31,577 nucleotides of DNA from an uncultured Acetatifactor sp. Its GTDB lineage: Bacteria; Bacillota; Clostridia; Lachnospirales; Lachnospiraceae. The stretch covers positions 1 to 31,577 of the forward strand of contig CAJUGH010000044.1 in assembly GCA_910586215.1 (NCBI GenBank), written 5' to 3'. The position numbers and the translations under genes are program-made. A model generated the notes under the pieces. That model was not told the DNA's origin. It was given only the letters and a program-made list of their open reading frames with translations, and ran no database searches. This document shows positions 1 through 7,968 of the stretch, piece by piece; position 1 is the first letter of the stretch; each line of letters begins with the position of its first letter.

Positions 1-127
1 TTTTGACTGGTTTGTCAAGTGTTTTTGAGAAAAAAGTGGGTGATTTTTGAAAAACAGGTTCTGAAAGCCCCATGAAATAAGGGCTGAAGATTCCGAGAAG
101 TTATAAAAAATATGAGGAGGAAAAGGA

Positions 128-2059
128 ATGAAGAGGCGATTATTGTGTTTTATGCTCTTGGTGGCGCTGCTAGTCGGTAGTGGCTTGACCGTATCTGCGG
201 CTCCGCAGAAAATGAGCGATGGAACCCTTTTCGATGCGGAATACTACGCACAACAGAATCCTGATGTGGTGGCCGCAATGGGAAAGGGTGTCCGGGCTCT
301 GTACAGGCATTACCTTAATTATGGTAAGGCTGAAGGCAGGAAGGCAACCGCGGACAGCACGGCAAATGTTGACTTTGATGCAGAATTTTATGCCAGGACC
401 TACCCGGATGTAGTAGCGGTACTGGGAACCGATGCGGCTGCGCTGTATCAGCATTATGTCAGCTATGGCAAGGCTGAAGGCAGAAAACCCTCTGCCAACG
501 GCACAGCCAGTGCAGGCAATACCGGAAGCAGCACAGGAGAGTCAGGCTTTGATGCAGAATTTTATGCCAGGACTTATCCGGATGTAGTAGCGGCACTGGG
601 AACCGATGCGGCTGCGCTGTATCAGCATTATGTCAGCTATGGCAAGGCAGAGGGCAGGAAGCCCAATGCGGATGGCAAGGCAGTAGGAACGACGGCACCT
701 GCAACGATACCTTCCAAGGTACCTTCGGCAGTTCTGGTGGACAAGACAACAATTCAGCTGGCTGATCGTTTTGCCGATCTTCCGGCCAGCGATGACGGGG
801 TTCTGTATGTGTATGAGCTTGCTGTTTTTGAGTACGCCATCCCTGCGGGAAGGGCGCCCATTGTCAGCATTCCTCTGACAAAGGACCCGGTGGTCACGTT
901 TGCCTACAATGATGCAAGACTTTATGAAAAGTTTGCATTTGCTACAAAGCAGGGAGGAACTCCTGTAATTGTGGGATCTCCTCAGTTTATCTGCAATCCC
1001 GAACTGCTGGCTTCCAAGAATGTTTCCAGGCCTGTGGAGATGAAGGGAATGCAGGGACCGACCCATGAGTATGCTTTCCAGAACTACTTCATGAAGGGCG
1101 GGAGCAACAATGGTCATCCGATTCAGTTTATGTCAAAGACAGTGGCTCTTCTGAACGATGGTACAAACCAGACCATTACGCATCCCCTGGCTCGCGGCGG
1201 CGCTGGAGTCTACAACTCGGATCCTCATCAAGTGGACGAGCGGTTCAATTGTTTTATGCTCAATGCCAATGATCAGGCCGGTGTGAATGCTCTGGCAGAT
1301 GAAATGAGTTGGCTGGCTGCAAACGGCACTGCGGATGTGTTTATTGTCGGTAACGAAGTAAATGTCCGGAAGTGGAATTACATAATATGGAACAATGATG
1401 TTTCGTGGGACTATTATGTACAGCAGTATGCTCAGGCTTTCCGTGTGATCTATAACGCAGTGAAGAGCCAGAACGCCGGTGCAGAGGTTCTGATCTGTAT
1501 TGACCAGAACTGGGATCGGAATCGGTCTGTGGATCGCTACAACTATGTGGATGCTAAGGATTTTATCGACATGTTTAACAGCCAGATTTCCTCAGCTGGA
1601 AATATTGACTGGGGTATGGCCCTTCATCCTCATCCCGTTCCCCTGACCAATGCAGCTTTCTGGAATCCATCAGATTCTTATTATAAGACCGTTATAAAAA
1701 ATAATTCCATGGTTTCTTTCGAGAACCTGGGCGTGGTAACAAGCTATATGGCACAGCCTCAGCTTGCAAAGCGCGATGGCGGCAGAAGGAATATTATCAT
1801 TAGTGAAATGGGTCTGGTGAATACGCAGGGTGAGAATGCTCAGGGAGCAGCTATTGCAGCAGCTTTCCAGGCGGCAAGAAGAAATAACATTTCTCAGGTT
1901 ATTTTCCTGGGGGACAACCATGGCCCCGGCCTTGATTATACTATGAATGGTCAGGCCAAGTCTGTGTATGACGCTCTGGGAACAGCAAGCGAAGCCACCT
2001 ACATGGATTGGGCTAAGAGCGTGATCGGTATCACCGACTGGAACCAGGTACTGAGATAA
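128..2059 (+). CDS. Secreted repeat protein with a DUF5722 glycosidase-like domain
   Basis: The 643-residue protein starts at an ATG behind AGGAGG (115-120). A signal peptide covers about residues 1-24: a basic KRR start, a Leu/Val-rich core and a likely cut after VSA. Three copies of a 38-residue repeat beginning FDAE(F/Y)YA follow at residues 35-72, 83-120 and 141-178, separated by Thr/Ser/Gly linkers. From about residue 200 to the end the sequence resembles DUF5722, a presumed TIM-barrel glycoside-hydrolase-like domain. GNEVN (Glu410) and ISEMG (Glu560) have the spacing of an acid/base and nucleophile pair, and HPHP near residue 505 is another likely active-site segment. The repeats probably hold the enzyme to the cell surface or to glycan; that role is inferred. 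The substrate is unknown. The gene stands alone and ends in a strong terminator. Family recognition is from memory of the sequence style. Confidence 0.85.
   Translation: MKRRLLCFMLLVALLVGSGLTVSAAPQKMSDGTLFDAEYYAQQNPDVVAAMGKGVRALYRHYLNYGKAEGRKATADSTANVDFDAEFYARTYPDVVAVLGTDAAALYQHYVSYGKAEGRKPSANGTASAGNTGSSTGESGFDAEFYARTYPDVVAALGTDAAALYQHYVSYGKAEGRKPNADGKAVGTTAPATIPSKVPSAVLVDKTTIQLADRFADLPASDDGVLYVYELAVFEYAIPAGRAPIVSIPLTKDPVVTFAYNDARLYEKFAFATKQGGTPVIVGSPQFICNPELLASKNVSRPVEMKGMQGPTHEYAFQNYFMKGGSNNGHPIQFMSKTVALLNDGTNQTITHPLARGGAGVYNSDPHQVDERFNCFMLNANDQAGVNALADEMSWLAANGTADVFIVGNEVNVRKWNYIIWNNDVSWDYYVQQYAQAFRVIYNAVKSQNAGAEVLICIDQNWDRNRSVDRYNYVDAKDFIDMFNSQISSAGNIDWGMALHPHPVPLTNAAFWNPSDSYYKTVIKNNSMVSFENLGVVTSYMAQPQLAKRDGGRRNIIISEMGLVNTQGENAQGAAIAAAFQAARRNNISQVIFLGDNHGPGLDYTMNGQAKSVYDALGTASEATYMDWAKSVIGITDWNQVLR
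230..661 (+). repeat. Three in-gene copies of a 38-codon repeat
   Basis: The copies lie at about 230-343, 374-487 and 548-661. Copies two and three are almost identical at the nucleotide level, with only a handful of mostly synonymous differences over 114 bases. Copy one is clearly diverged. The pattern suggests a recent duplication of the second unit and makes the array a likely site of copy-number variation by recombination or slippage. Confidence 0.85.
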
Positions 2060-2080
2060 TCTGCAGGACAGGAAATGAAA

Positions 2081-2129
2081 GACAAACAGAAACGCCGGGT
2101 TGGGTATTGGCCCGGTGTTTTTGTTTGTC
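2081..2129 (+). terminator. Strong intrinsic terminator after the DUF5722 gene
   Basis: Bases 2081-2099 can pair with 2111-2129 over 19 positions, two of them G-U, around an 11-base loop. The GC core is GCCGGG with CCCGGT, and the 3' arm is T-rich (TTTTTGTTTG). The A-rich 5' arm means the same structure could also stop transcription arriving from the other strand. Confidence 0.85.
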
Positions 2130-2246
2130 TTTCTGGGTTTTCAGCACATCTCCATACATTCAGACAGGCAGGTCTCTCATAAAAATAGAAGGAACAGGAC
2201 AGGGAGGCTGTGTATGGAGACAGCTTTGGAACTTGAGCATGCACAA

Positions 2247-2324
2247 ATGAAGGAGGTAGACATACATACCGTGGACAATAGCGGTAGCAGTCGGGAAAAT
2301 ACTTCACGACAATGCCGCCCATGA
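2247..2324 (+). pseudogene. Possible N-terminal fragment of a DUF6870-like protein
   Basis: A short reading frame opens with MKEVDIHTVD and then loses any recognisable sequence before stopping. The opening resembles the start of small DUF6870-type proteins that often travel with mobile elements in Lachnospiraceae. The match is only about ten residues from memory, so it could be chance. Homology appears to break close to where the opposite-strand recombinase fragment ends (about 2318), as expected at a deletion junction. Confidence 0.3.
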
Positions 2325-2446
2325 TAAGCAGGAATGGGGATATGCCCGGCTGTGAATTGAGTTGCAATTTGATACGGACCGTAACCCGCCAATGTCATCC
2401 AGAATATCCTCCTGACAATGGATGCTGTTTCTTCGTCAATTACCCA
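2318..2446 (-). pseudogene. Fragment of a large serine recombinase
   Basis: Read on the minus strand from 2446, the frame gives WVIDEETASIVRRIF, then GYGPYQIATQF, then IPIPAYH. This is the order and spacing of the recombinase domain (PF07508) of large serine recombinases, in which a W(V/I)(V/I)DEE...VRRIF segment precedes a G.GP.QIA..L helix. Upstream in this frame there are stops within about 20 codons, and neither the catalytic N-terminal domain nor the zinc-ribbon domain is present. Only about 43 codons survive, so this is a relic of an integrative element and not a gene. The parent family (Tn4451/TnpX-like or phage-type) cannot be told from this piece. Confidence 0.6.
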
Positions 2447-2625
2447 ACAACGAGGGCGTATCGTTGCGGCTTACGGCTTTGCCGCTCAAAATAGCAGGAT
2501 GTACACAAAATGAGCAAGGTAAGATCATTTTGGCGTCTGCTATCTCAGATTTTCGTGCAAAGAACGCAGGAAAATACTTCGAAGTGATACCGGATGGACG
2601 ATAACCAGGAATCCTGTATAGCAGG

Positions 2626-2668
2626 AACCCGGATCTGTGGTCTGGACAGACCTTGACAGATCCGGGTT
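2626..2668 (-). terminator. Nested perfect palindrome downstream of the ABC exporter operon
   Basis: Bases 2626-2638 are perfectly complementary to 2656-2668 (13 pairs, AACCCGGATCTGT). The loop contains a second hairpin, GGTCT-GGAC-AGACC. It starts 15 bases past the stop codon of the minus-strand exporter gene, where a terminator is expected. There is no clear U-tract on the minus-strand side, so it may instead be a 3'-end stabilising structure or a barrier between convergent units. Confidence 0.5.
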
Positions 2669-2683
2669 ATAGATACCTTGTCT

Positions 2684-4468
2684 TTAAGCCAGGAAATCAT
2701 ACTGGGACATATACAGTTCGTAATAGGCACCCTTCCGGGCCAGAAGCTGGTCATGGGTACCCCGCTCCAGGATGCCGCCTTTGTCCACGTACATGATGCA
2801 GTCGGCATTCTTGATGGTGGAGAGCCGGTGGGCAATGATGAAGGAGGTACGTCCTTTCAGCAGTTCGTTCAAGCCCTTCTGGAGCAGGATCTCGGTCTCC
2901 GTGTCAATGCTGGAGGTGGCCTCGTCCAGGATCAGGATCCTGGGGTCTGCCAGCAGTGCCCTGGCAAAGGAGATTAGCTGTCTCTGCCCTGCGGACAGGC
3001 GGCTGCCACGTTCGTTTACCTCTGTATAATAACCGTTCTCCATCTGGCAGATAAATTCATGGGCACACACGGTTTTGGCGGCGGCAATGACCTGCTCATC
3101 CGTGGCTTCCCGGTTCCCATAGCGGATGTTGTCCATAATGGTGCCGGAGAAGATGAAGCTGTCCTGCATCATGACCCCCATCTGGGTGCGCAGGGAGCGG
3201 ATGGTCACATCCTGGATATCCACGTTGTCAATGAGCACCTGGCCGGAGTCCACATTGTAGAAACGGCTTAGGAGGTTCACAATGGTGGATTTCCCGGCGC
3301 CGGTAGGTCCTACGAAGGCGTAGGTAGTGCCCTGGTCGGCGGTGAAGCTGATGTGGTCCAGGATCCGGTGTCCCTCCTCGTAGCTGAAGCATACATCCTT
3401 GAATTCCACCTTGCCATGGATAGGTGGCATCTGGGAGGCACCTTCCGCATCTTTCACCTGTACCGGTTCATCAATGGTCTCGAAGATCCGCTCCAGGTAG
3501 GAGATGGCGGTGAGCAGGGAATTGTAGAATCCTGCCAGGGTGTTGATCGGTGCCCAGAAGCGTCCTATGTAGGCGGTGAAGGCGATGAGCACACCTACCG
3601 TCAGTGTGGCATCCGGCGCCAGGATCCAGCGGATGCCCAGCACATAGATGAAGGACGTGGTGACGGCGGAAATGATGTCCACCGAGGGCCCCATGGTAAA
3701 GTTGAACTTGATGGCATTCATCCAGGCCCTGCGGTAGTTGCCGCTCAGGTTGTTGAAGATCTGGTTGTTCTCATCCTCCCGGACGAAGGACTGGGTCACC
3801 CGGATGCCATTGATGCTCTCGGCAATATAGGCGTTCAGGTTGCTCTGTTTGTTGGACTGGATCTGCCAGGCCCTGCGCTGTTTCTTCTTAATAAATATAA
3901 TCACGGCGGCAAGTGCCGGCAGGCCGCAGAGGCATACCAGTGTGAGCCTGGGATCACAGAACAGCATGAACAGGAGGATGAAGACCAGGTTGCACAGGTC
4001 GGTGATGGTGTTGACGATCCCGTTGCTGAGCAGGTCGCTTAAGCTGTTCACATAGTTCACTACCCGCACCTGGATCTTGCCATGGGGGCGGTCATCGTAG
4101 TAGGAGAAGGGTAGTTCCTGCAGATGGTTGAAGATATCTGTCCGCAGGTCATGGACAATATTCTGTCCCACCACACTCATGGTTCGGATCTTCAGTGCCA
4201 TGGATATGGCAGAATAGCAGGCCACCCCTAAGGTGAGCAGGCTCATGAGCAGGATTTTCCCCATATCCTTTGCCGGGATATAGACATCCATGATCCGCTG
4301 GAAGAAGATGGGGATCATCATGGTAAGGGCAGAGGCAGAGAGCATGAGCACAATGATGCCTGCCATTTTTTTCTTATAGGGGGCAATGTAACCTGCCAGA
4401 CGTTTCAGCTGTCTGACATCAAAGCCTGTCTCCAGGACTTCATCCATATCATATCTGTTTCTAGCCAT
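2684..4468 (-). CDS. ABC exporter half-transporter with canonical ATP site
   Basis: The predicted 594-residue protein is a fused membrane and ATPase subunit of the type IV (ABCB-like) exporter fold. About six membrane helices occupy residues 25-310 and the nucleotide-binding domain follows. It has Walker A GPTGAGKS near residue 386, signature SRLSAGQRQ, Walker B ILILDEATSSID with the catalytic Glu near 512, and an intact switch His in IIAHRLS. The open frame extends to a TTG at 4474 overlapping the upstream stop, but the ATG at 4468 behind GGGAG is the better start. It is the second gene of a two-gene operon, and its partner has lost the catalytic residues, so the pair should form a heterodimeric exporter like TM287/288, LmrCD or BmrCD. 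The substrate (drug, peptide or lipid) is unknown. Confidence 0.9.
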   Translation of the reverse strand: MARNRYDMDEVLETGFDVRQLKRLAGYIAPYKKKMAGIIVLMLSASALTMMIPIFFQRIMDVYIPAKDMGKILLMSLLTLGVACYSAISMALKIRTMSVVGQNIVHDLRTDIFNHLQELPFSYYDDRPHGKIQVRVVNYVNSLSDLLSNGIVNTITDLCNLVFILLFMLFCDPRLTLVCLCGLPALAAVIIFIKKKQRRAWQIQSNKQSNLNAYIAESINGIRVTQSFVREDENNQIFNNLSGNYRRAWMNAIKFNFTMGPSVDIISAVTTSFIYVLGIRWILAPDATLTVGVLIAFTAYIGRFWAPINTLAGFYNSLLTAISYLERIFETIDEPVQVKDAEGASQMPPIHGKVEFKDVCFSYEEGHRILDHISFTADQGTTYAFVGPTGAGKSTIVNLLSRFYNVDSGQVLIDNVDIQDVTIRSLRTQMGVMMQDSFIFSGTIMDNIRYGNREATDEQVIAAAKTVCAHEFICQMENGYYTEVNERGSRLSAGQRQLISFARALLADPRILILDEATSSIDTETEILLQKGLNELLKGRTSFIIAHRLSTIKNADCIMYVDKGGILERGTHDQLLARKGAYYELYMSQYDFLA

Positions 4469-4470
4469 TT

Positions 4471-6471
4471 TCAATACACTCCCATCTTTTTGCGCTTCTG
4501 TTCCTCCAGCAGGTCATAGGGAATCTCGCCGTACTGGTTGCGGAAGGCATTTGCATAGTATCCGTTGCGTGCAAGCAGGGTGTCATGGGTTCCCTGTTCA
4601 ATGATGCGCCCTTCGTCCATCACCAGGATCAGGTCAGCATCCTTGATGGAGGAGATGCGGTAGGCGATAATGAATACAGTACAATCTTGTTTAATGGCCT
4701 TTAATTGTTTCTGGATATAGCTTTCCGTCTCCATGTCTACAGCGGAGGTAGTATCGTCCAGGATCAAGATGGAGGGATCCTTCAGCAGTGCCCTGGCCAG
4801 GGAGATCCGCTGCTTCTGCCCCCCGGAGAGTCCCACACCCCGCTCTCCCACGATGGTATCATACTGTTCCGGCATGGACTTGATAAAATGGTTGGCGTCT
4901 GCCATGATGGCAGCCTGCTTCACCGCGTCAAAGCTACAGTTCGGCCTGCCGTAGGCAATATTGCCTTCAATGGTGTCGGAGAACAGGAACACGTCCTGCA
5001 TGGCCATGCCGATGTTATCCCTGAGGTTATACAGATCCATGTCCCGCACGTCTGTACCGTCCACCAGTACCTGGCCGGAGGAGGTGTCGTAGAAACGGCA
5101 CAACAGGTTCATCAGGGTGGATTTGCCTGCGCCGGTGGAGCCGATGATGCCCACGGTCTGTCCGGCCTTTACCTTGAAGCTGATGTCCCGGACAATATCC
5201 TCCTCGTCAGTCCGGTAGGATACATTGCAGAATTCCACATCCCCGTGGAGCCTGCTGTATTCCTGTCGGGTGAAGATTTCCTCAGGGTCTGGGATGACCG
5301 GTGCATTCTTGATCCTGTGGACAGGAAAATGCAGCGGCTTCTCCCTGCCGTAGCCTGTAGCTGCCTTGCCGGGAACAGGTTCCTGTGTCACATCCCCTGC
5401 GCGTACCGCTGCCGTAGTCCTGGCCGGAGCGGACCAGGTACTGGGGGCTGGCTGGGAGGAGTCTGTATCCTTCCTGGGAGGAATGGCAGGCGTTTCCTTC
5501 ATGGTCTTAGGCTTCACCTGGGGTTCTTCAATGTATGTGGCATAGATCTTCTCCACGGAGGTGGCGAAATTCTGGATGTCATTGACCCACCAGCCCGCCA
5601 TCCGAAGAGGCGTATTCAGCATCCACAGGTAACCGTTAACCTTCACCAGGTCACCCAGGGTGATCTGGCCCTGGATCACCATATAACCGCCGTAGGCCAT
5701 GAGGATCACAGTCAGGGCGTAGGAGAGTATCTCAAAAATAGGTACATATTTCATCCATACCCGGGATCCCTTGATCTGGGCGTCCCGGAACTTGTCGTTT
5801 TCCTTCTGGAATTTTTCCTTCTCGTAATCTTCCTTGGCGAAAGCCTTTACCACCCGGTTGCCACTGATGTTCTCCTGGACGAAAGCGTTCAGGGAGGAGA
5901 AGCAGTTGCGGTTGCGCTGGAAGGCGGGCCGTACTTCCTTGGACTGCTTAAAAGTCGCCAGGGCCGTGAAGGGCAGCACCAGCAGCATCAGCAGGGCCAG
6001 TCTGGTATTCACGGTGAAGATCATCAGCAGGGCGAACACAAAGAGCAGGATGTTCTGGTACACGGCATAGATCACATAGCTGACAAAATGCCGGATTGCC
6101 TCCATATCTCCTGTCTGGCGGCTCATCAGATCGCCAGTGCGTTTCTTGTTGTAGAAGGTAAAGTCCTCAGCCAGCAGCTTCCGATATACTTTTGCACGCA
6201 TGTCATAAAGGGTACCCTGTGAGGCCATCTCGAACACCTCCTGGTACACAAAGCGAAGGATGCCTGTGACACATGTGACTGCCAGCAGACAGGCAATGAG
6301 CTTTGGCAGCAGGTCGTAATTGCCGCCCTGTATCACGTCATCCACGATGATGCCGGATATGTACGGGTTGACGATAGACAGCGCCGCAATGACTGTGGTG
6401 AGGAAGAGGCCAAAGAGCATCAGCCCCCGGTACCTTTTCAGGAACGTGCCGAACCATTTTAAAGGTTTCAT
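4471..6471 (-). CDS. ABC exporter half-transporter with degenerate ATP site and long linker
   Basis: The predicted 666-residue protein starts at the ATG at 6471 behind GGGAGG; a 13-codon upstream extension of the frame is less likely. Six membrane helices fill about residues 10-305. The ATPase domain has Walker A GSTGAGKS near 442 and signature VGLSGGQKQR. Walker B reads ILILDDTTSAVD, with Asp in place of the catalytic Glu, and the switch His is replaced by Tyr in IIAYRISS. This is the degenerate subunit of a heterodimer with the next gene, which starts 2 bases after this stop. An unusual hydrophilic linker of about 85-90 residues (roughly 318-405), rich in Pro, Thr, Ser and Ala, separates the two domains where relatives have about 15-25 residues. 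The substrate is unknown. The gene is divergent from the AraC-type regulator, a plausible controller. Confidence 0.9.
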   Translation of the reverse strand: MKPLKWFGTFLKRYRGLMLFGLFLTTVIAALSIVNPYISGIIVDDVIQGGNYDLLPKLIACLLAVTCVTGILRFVYQEVFEMASQGTLYDMRAKVYRKLLAEDFTFYNKKRTGDLMSRQTGDMEAIRHFVSYVIYAVYQNILLFVFALLMIFTVNTRLALLMLLVLPFTALATFKQSKEVRPAFQRNRNCFSSLNAFVQENISGNRVVKAFAKEDYEKEKFQKENDKFRDAQIKGSRVWMKYVPIFEILSYALTVILMAYGGYMVIQGQITLGDLVKVNGYLWMLNTPLRMAGWWVNDIQNFATSVEKIYATYIEEPQVKPKTMKETPAIPPRKDTDSSQPAPSTWSAPARTTAAVRAGDVTQEPVPGKAATGYGREKPLHFPVHRIKNAPVIPDPEEIFTRQEYSRLHGDVEFCNVSYRTDEEDIVRDISFKVKAGQTVGIIGSTGAGKSTLMNLLCRFYDTSSGQVLVDGTDVRDMDLYNLRDNIGMAMQDVFLFSDTIEGNIAYGRPNCSFDAVKQAAIMADANHFIKSMPEQYDTIVGERGVGLSGGQKQRISLARALLKDPSILILDDTTSAVDMETESYIQKQLKAIKQDCTVFIIAYRISSIKDADLILVMDEGRIIEQGTHDTLLARNGYYANAFRNQYGEIPYDLLEEQKRKKMGVY

Positions 6472-6757
6472 TGTGATACCTCCCTGCCCGATGAAACGGG
6501 CAACATACATAGATCTCTTTCCGGATGGAAAGTGCCCTGGAACCCAGGGCGTTTCTGGTTATGTTTCTTCATTGTACTTTTTCAGATACAAAAAGGAATG
6601 GAGTATCTTGCCACTTTGATGTAAGATTTTGCAGATGTGCATAATATATACAAGCAAAAGCTTTGTGAATCAGTCGCGATTGCATGAATTAAAAACAATA
6701 CATTATGAAAAAAGAGCAGGACCGTTACAGAAAATTTTCTGTGTCAGAATAAAACAG
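6472..6757. promoter_or_regulatory. Divergent control region between the exporter operon and the AraC-type gene
   Basis: No gene is present. On the exporter side, GCCCG(atgaaa)CGGGC at 6486-6501 forms a hairpin just upstream of the ribosome binding site, and GCCCTGG(aac)CCAGGGC at 6534-6550 forms another, so the exporter leader could be structured. A weak minus-strand -10-like TACAAT lies at 6576-6571. Toward the regulator there is a perfect 16-bp palindrome, ACAGAAAATTTTCTGT, at 6727-6742, just upstream of the regulator's -35 box. Confidence 0.5.
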
Positions 6758-6786
6758 GTGACTTTTTAGGAGAAACAGGGTACAAT
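6758..6786 (+). promoter_or_regulatory. Sigma-A-type promoter of the AraC-type gene
   Basis: GTGACT (6758-6763), a 17-base spacer and TACAAT (6781-6786) make a reasonable vegetative promoter reading toward the regulator. Transcription would begin around 6793, inside the first palindromic site. Confidence 0.6.
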
Positions 6787-6812
6787 GTTGAAACAGAAGG
6801 ACATGTTTCAAC
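6787..6812 (+). promoter_or_regulatory. Palindromic operator-like site, copy 1
   Basis: GTTGAAACA and TGTTTCAAC form perfect 9-bp inverted arms around the 8-base spacer gaaggaca. The site begins directly after the -10 box, so a bound protein would block transcription start. A near copy lies 71 bp downstream. Confidence 0.65.
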
Positions 6813-6857
6813 TTCTGATCCCAAGTGCGCCGGAAGCGCACAGGAGCAAGGAATACT

Positions 6858-6883
6858 GTTAAAACAGAAGAATATGTTTCAAC
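6858..6883 (+). promoter_or_regulatory. Palindromic operator-like site, copy 2
   Basis: GTTAAAACA and TGTTTCAAC around the spacer gaagaata repeat copy 1 with a single mismatch between the arms. Weak similarity continues past the site (both copies have AAGTGC about 11 to 12 bases beyond), suggesting a duplicated block. The site would lie in the 5' leader of the regulator mRNA. Two identical sites 71 bp apart could support cooperative binding or looping. Confidence 0.6.
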
Positions 6884-6935
6884 AAAACATCTAAAGTGCA
6901 TTGACAGGTATATGTGCCAAGGTGCGCGGGGGTGC

Positions 6936-7811
6936 ATGAAAATGGAAGACATGAATGGCAATGGTATTGGAAATATTGTAATTGAAGAACTGGATCCCAC
7001 TTTTCTGTTTACCTGGAAGGGCACACGGAAGAGCCAGCAGGATGAGGATGCCTACCGCAGCCATGATCACCTGGAACTGGCTTTTATCTTGTCTGGTTCC
7101 GGGAAGTACCGTTTTGAGGAGGGAATCCGGCCAGTGCAGGAAGGGGACTTAATCGTGATCAATGCAGGTGTGAAGCACCAGTCCCTCTATAGCCCGGAAA
7201 GCGAACTGCCTGCCACGGAATTCTTCGTGGGAGCGTCCAATATCCACCTGCCAGGGCTGCCGGAGAACAGCCTGCCAGTGCCGGAAGGGAAGCATATCCT
7301 CCACACGGAAGGGGAACTGCGCCAGAGGTTGTTCAAGATCTGTTCCTCCATGATGGCAGAGAACGCTGTGTGCAGACAGGGCAGATATTTTATGCTCAAG
7401 GCTTACCTGATGCAGATTGTCCTGCTGGTGATCCGGGAACAATGTGAACCTATGGAGAAGATGAAGGGATGTTCCTTTGAGTCTCCCAGCAAGACTTATG
7501 TGGTGGAGCAGATTGTCAATTATTTCGAGGATCATTACAGTGAGAAGATATCCCTGGACCAGATTGCGGAGAATATGTATTTAAGTCCATTCTATATCTC
7601 CAAGATTTTCAAGAGCGAGACAGGGGATACACCCATCCGCCACTTGATTAACATCCGCCTGGAGAAAGCCAAGGAACTGCTGGAGGGGGAATACCAGGGG
7701 AGCATCCAGGAAGTGGCGGCCAGGGTGGGATATGACGATGCCTATCATTTCAGTAAGCTTTTCAAGAAACGTTTTGGGATATCGCCGTCACAGGTTAGAA
7801 AAAAAGCATAG
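6936..7811 (+). CDS. AraC family transcriptional regulator with N-terminal cupin
   Basis: From the ATG at 6936 the protein has 291 residues; ATGs at 6942 and 6951 are also possible starts, and the GGGGG at 6928-6932 does not settle it. The frame stays open upstream to 6825, across the operator region, which is unlikely to be translated. The N-terminal part is a cupin-like ligand-binding domain (HDHLELAFILSGSGKYRF, then EGDLIVINAGVKHQ). The C-terminal 100 residues carry the two helix-turn-helix motifs of AraC proteins: SLDQIAENMYLSPFYISKIFK, then IQEVAARVGYDDAYHFSKLFK followed by FGISPSQVR. It probably senses a sugar or small metabolite. Being divergent from the exporter operon, it may control that operon and itself; this is inferred from position. 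Confidence 0.9.
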   Translation: MKMEDMNGNGIGNIVIEELDPTFLFTWKGTRKSQQDEDAYRSHDHLELAFILSGSGKYRFEEGIRPVQEGDLIVINAGVKHQSLYSPESELPATEFFVGASNIHLPGLPENSLPVPEGKHILHTEGELRQRLFKICSSMMAENAVCRQGRYFMLKAYLMQIVLLVIREQCEPMEKMKGCSFESPSKTYVVEQIVNYFEDHYSEKISLDQIAENMYLSPFYISKIFKSETGDTPIRHLINIRLEKAKELLEGEYQGSIQEVAARVGYDDAYHFSKLFKKRFGISPSQVRKKA

Positions 7812-7817
7812 GGAAAG

Positions 7818-7847
7818 GACAAGTGGTTTCCGGTTTGTCTATTTTTT
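7818..7847 (+). terminator. Probable intrinsic terminator of the AraC-type gene
   Basis: GACAAGT (7818-7824) pairs with GTTTGTC (7833-7839), including two G-U pairs, and is followed by TATTTTTT. The stem is short, so efficiency may be modest. Confidence 0.5.
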
Positions 7848-7864
7848 AACTTATGAAGAAACTG

Positions 7865-7893
7865 TTTCCAAATGGAATAAAATATGATATAAT
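7865..7893 (+). promoter_or_regulatory. Promoter of the DUF1905-peptidase gene
   Basis: A perfect TATAAT at 7888-7893 is preceded by an extended -10 TG (TGATATAAT). TTTCCA lies 17 bases upstream as a weak -35. The leader contains a small hairpin, ACAGG-CA-CCTGT, around 7938-7949. Confidence 0.65.
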
Positions 7894-7968
7894 TATTATA
7901 ATTGTGGCGCCGTAAGGAGAAGTCCCTTCCGGGATGGACAGGCACCTGTAAAAAAAGGAGGTATGGCG

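Larger units (their letters stand above)
2130..2683. other. Gene-poor stretch with mobile-element debris
   Basis: About 550 bases hold no intact gene. Visible contents are a short plus-strand fragment (2247-2324), a recognisable minus-strand recombinase fragment (2318-2446), a GC-rich inverted repeat GCGGC...GCCGC around 2467-2490, and the long nested palindrome at 2626-2668. The stretch sits between two convergent transcription units. The best reading is a decayed insertion site. Confidence 0.6.

Noticed and set aside
4705..6222. A 505-codon plus-strand open frame across the first exporter gene
   Set aside because: It is the antisense shadow of a clear ABC exporter gene with Walker and signature motifs. 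The translation is His/Gly/Gln-rich without any domain.
6787..6883. A short CRISPR-like repeat array
   Set aside because: Only two copies occur, each is itself palindromic and placed relative to a promoter, and there are no cas genes. Operator sites are the better reading.
7897..7960. A riboswitch in the leader of the DUF1905-peptidase gene
   Set aside because: Only small hairpins are visible, and none matches a riboswitch consensus I know.
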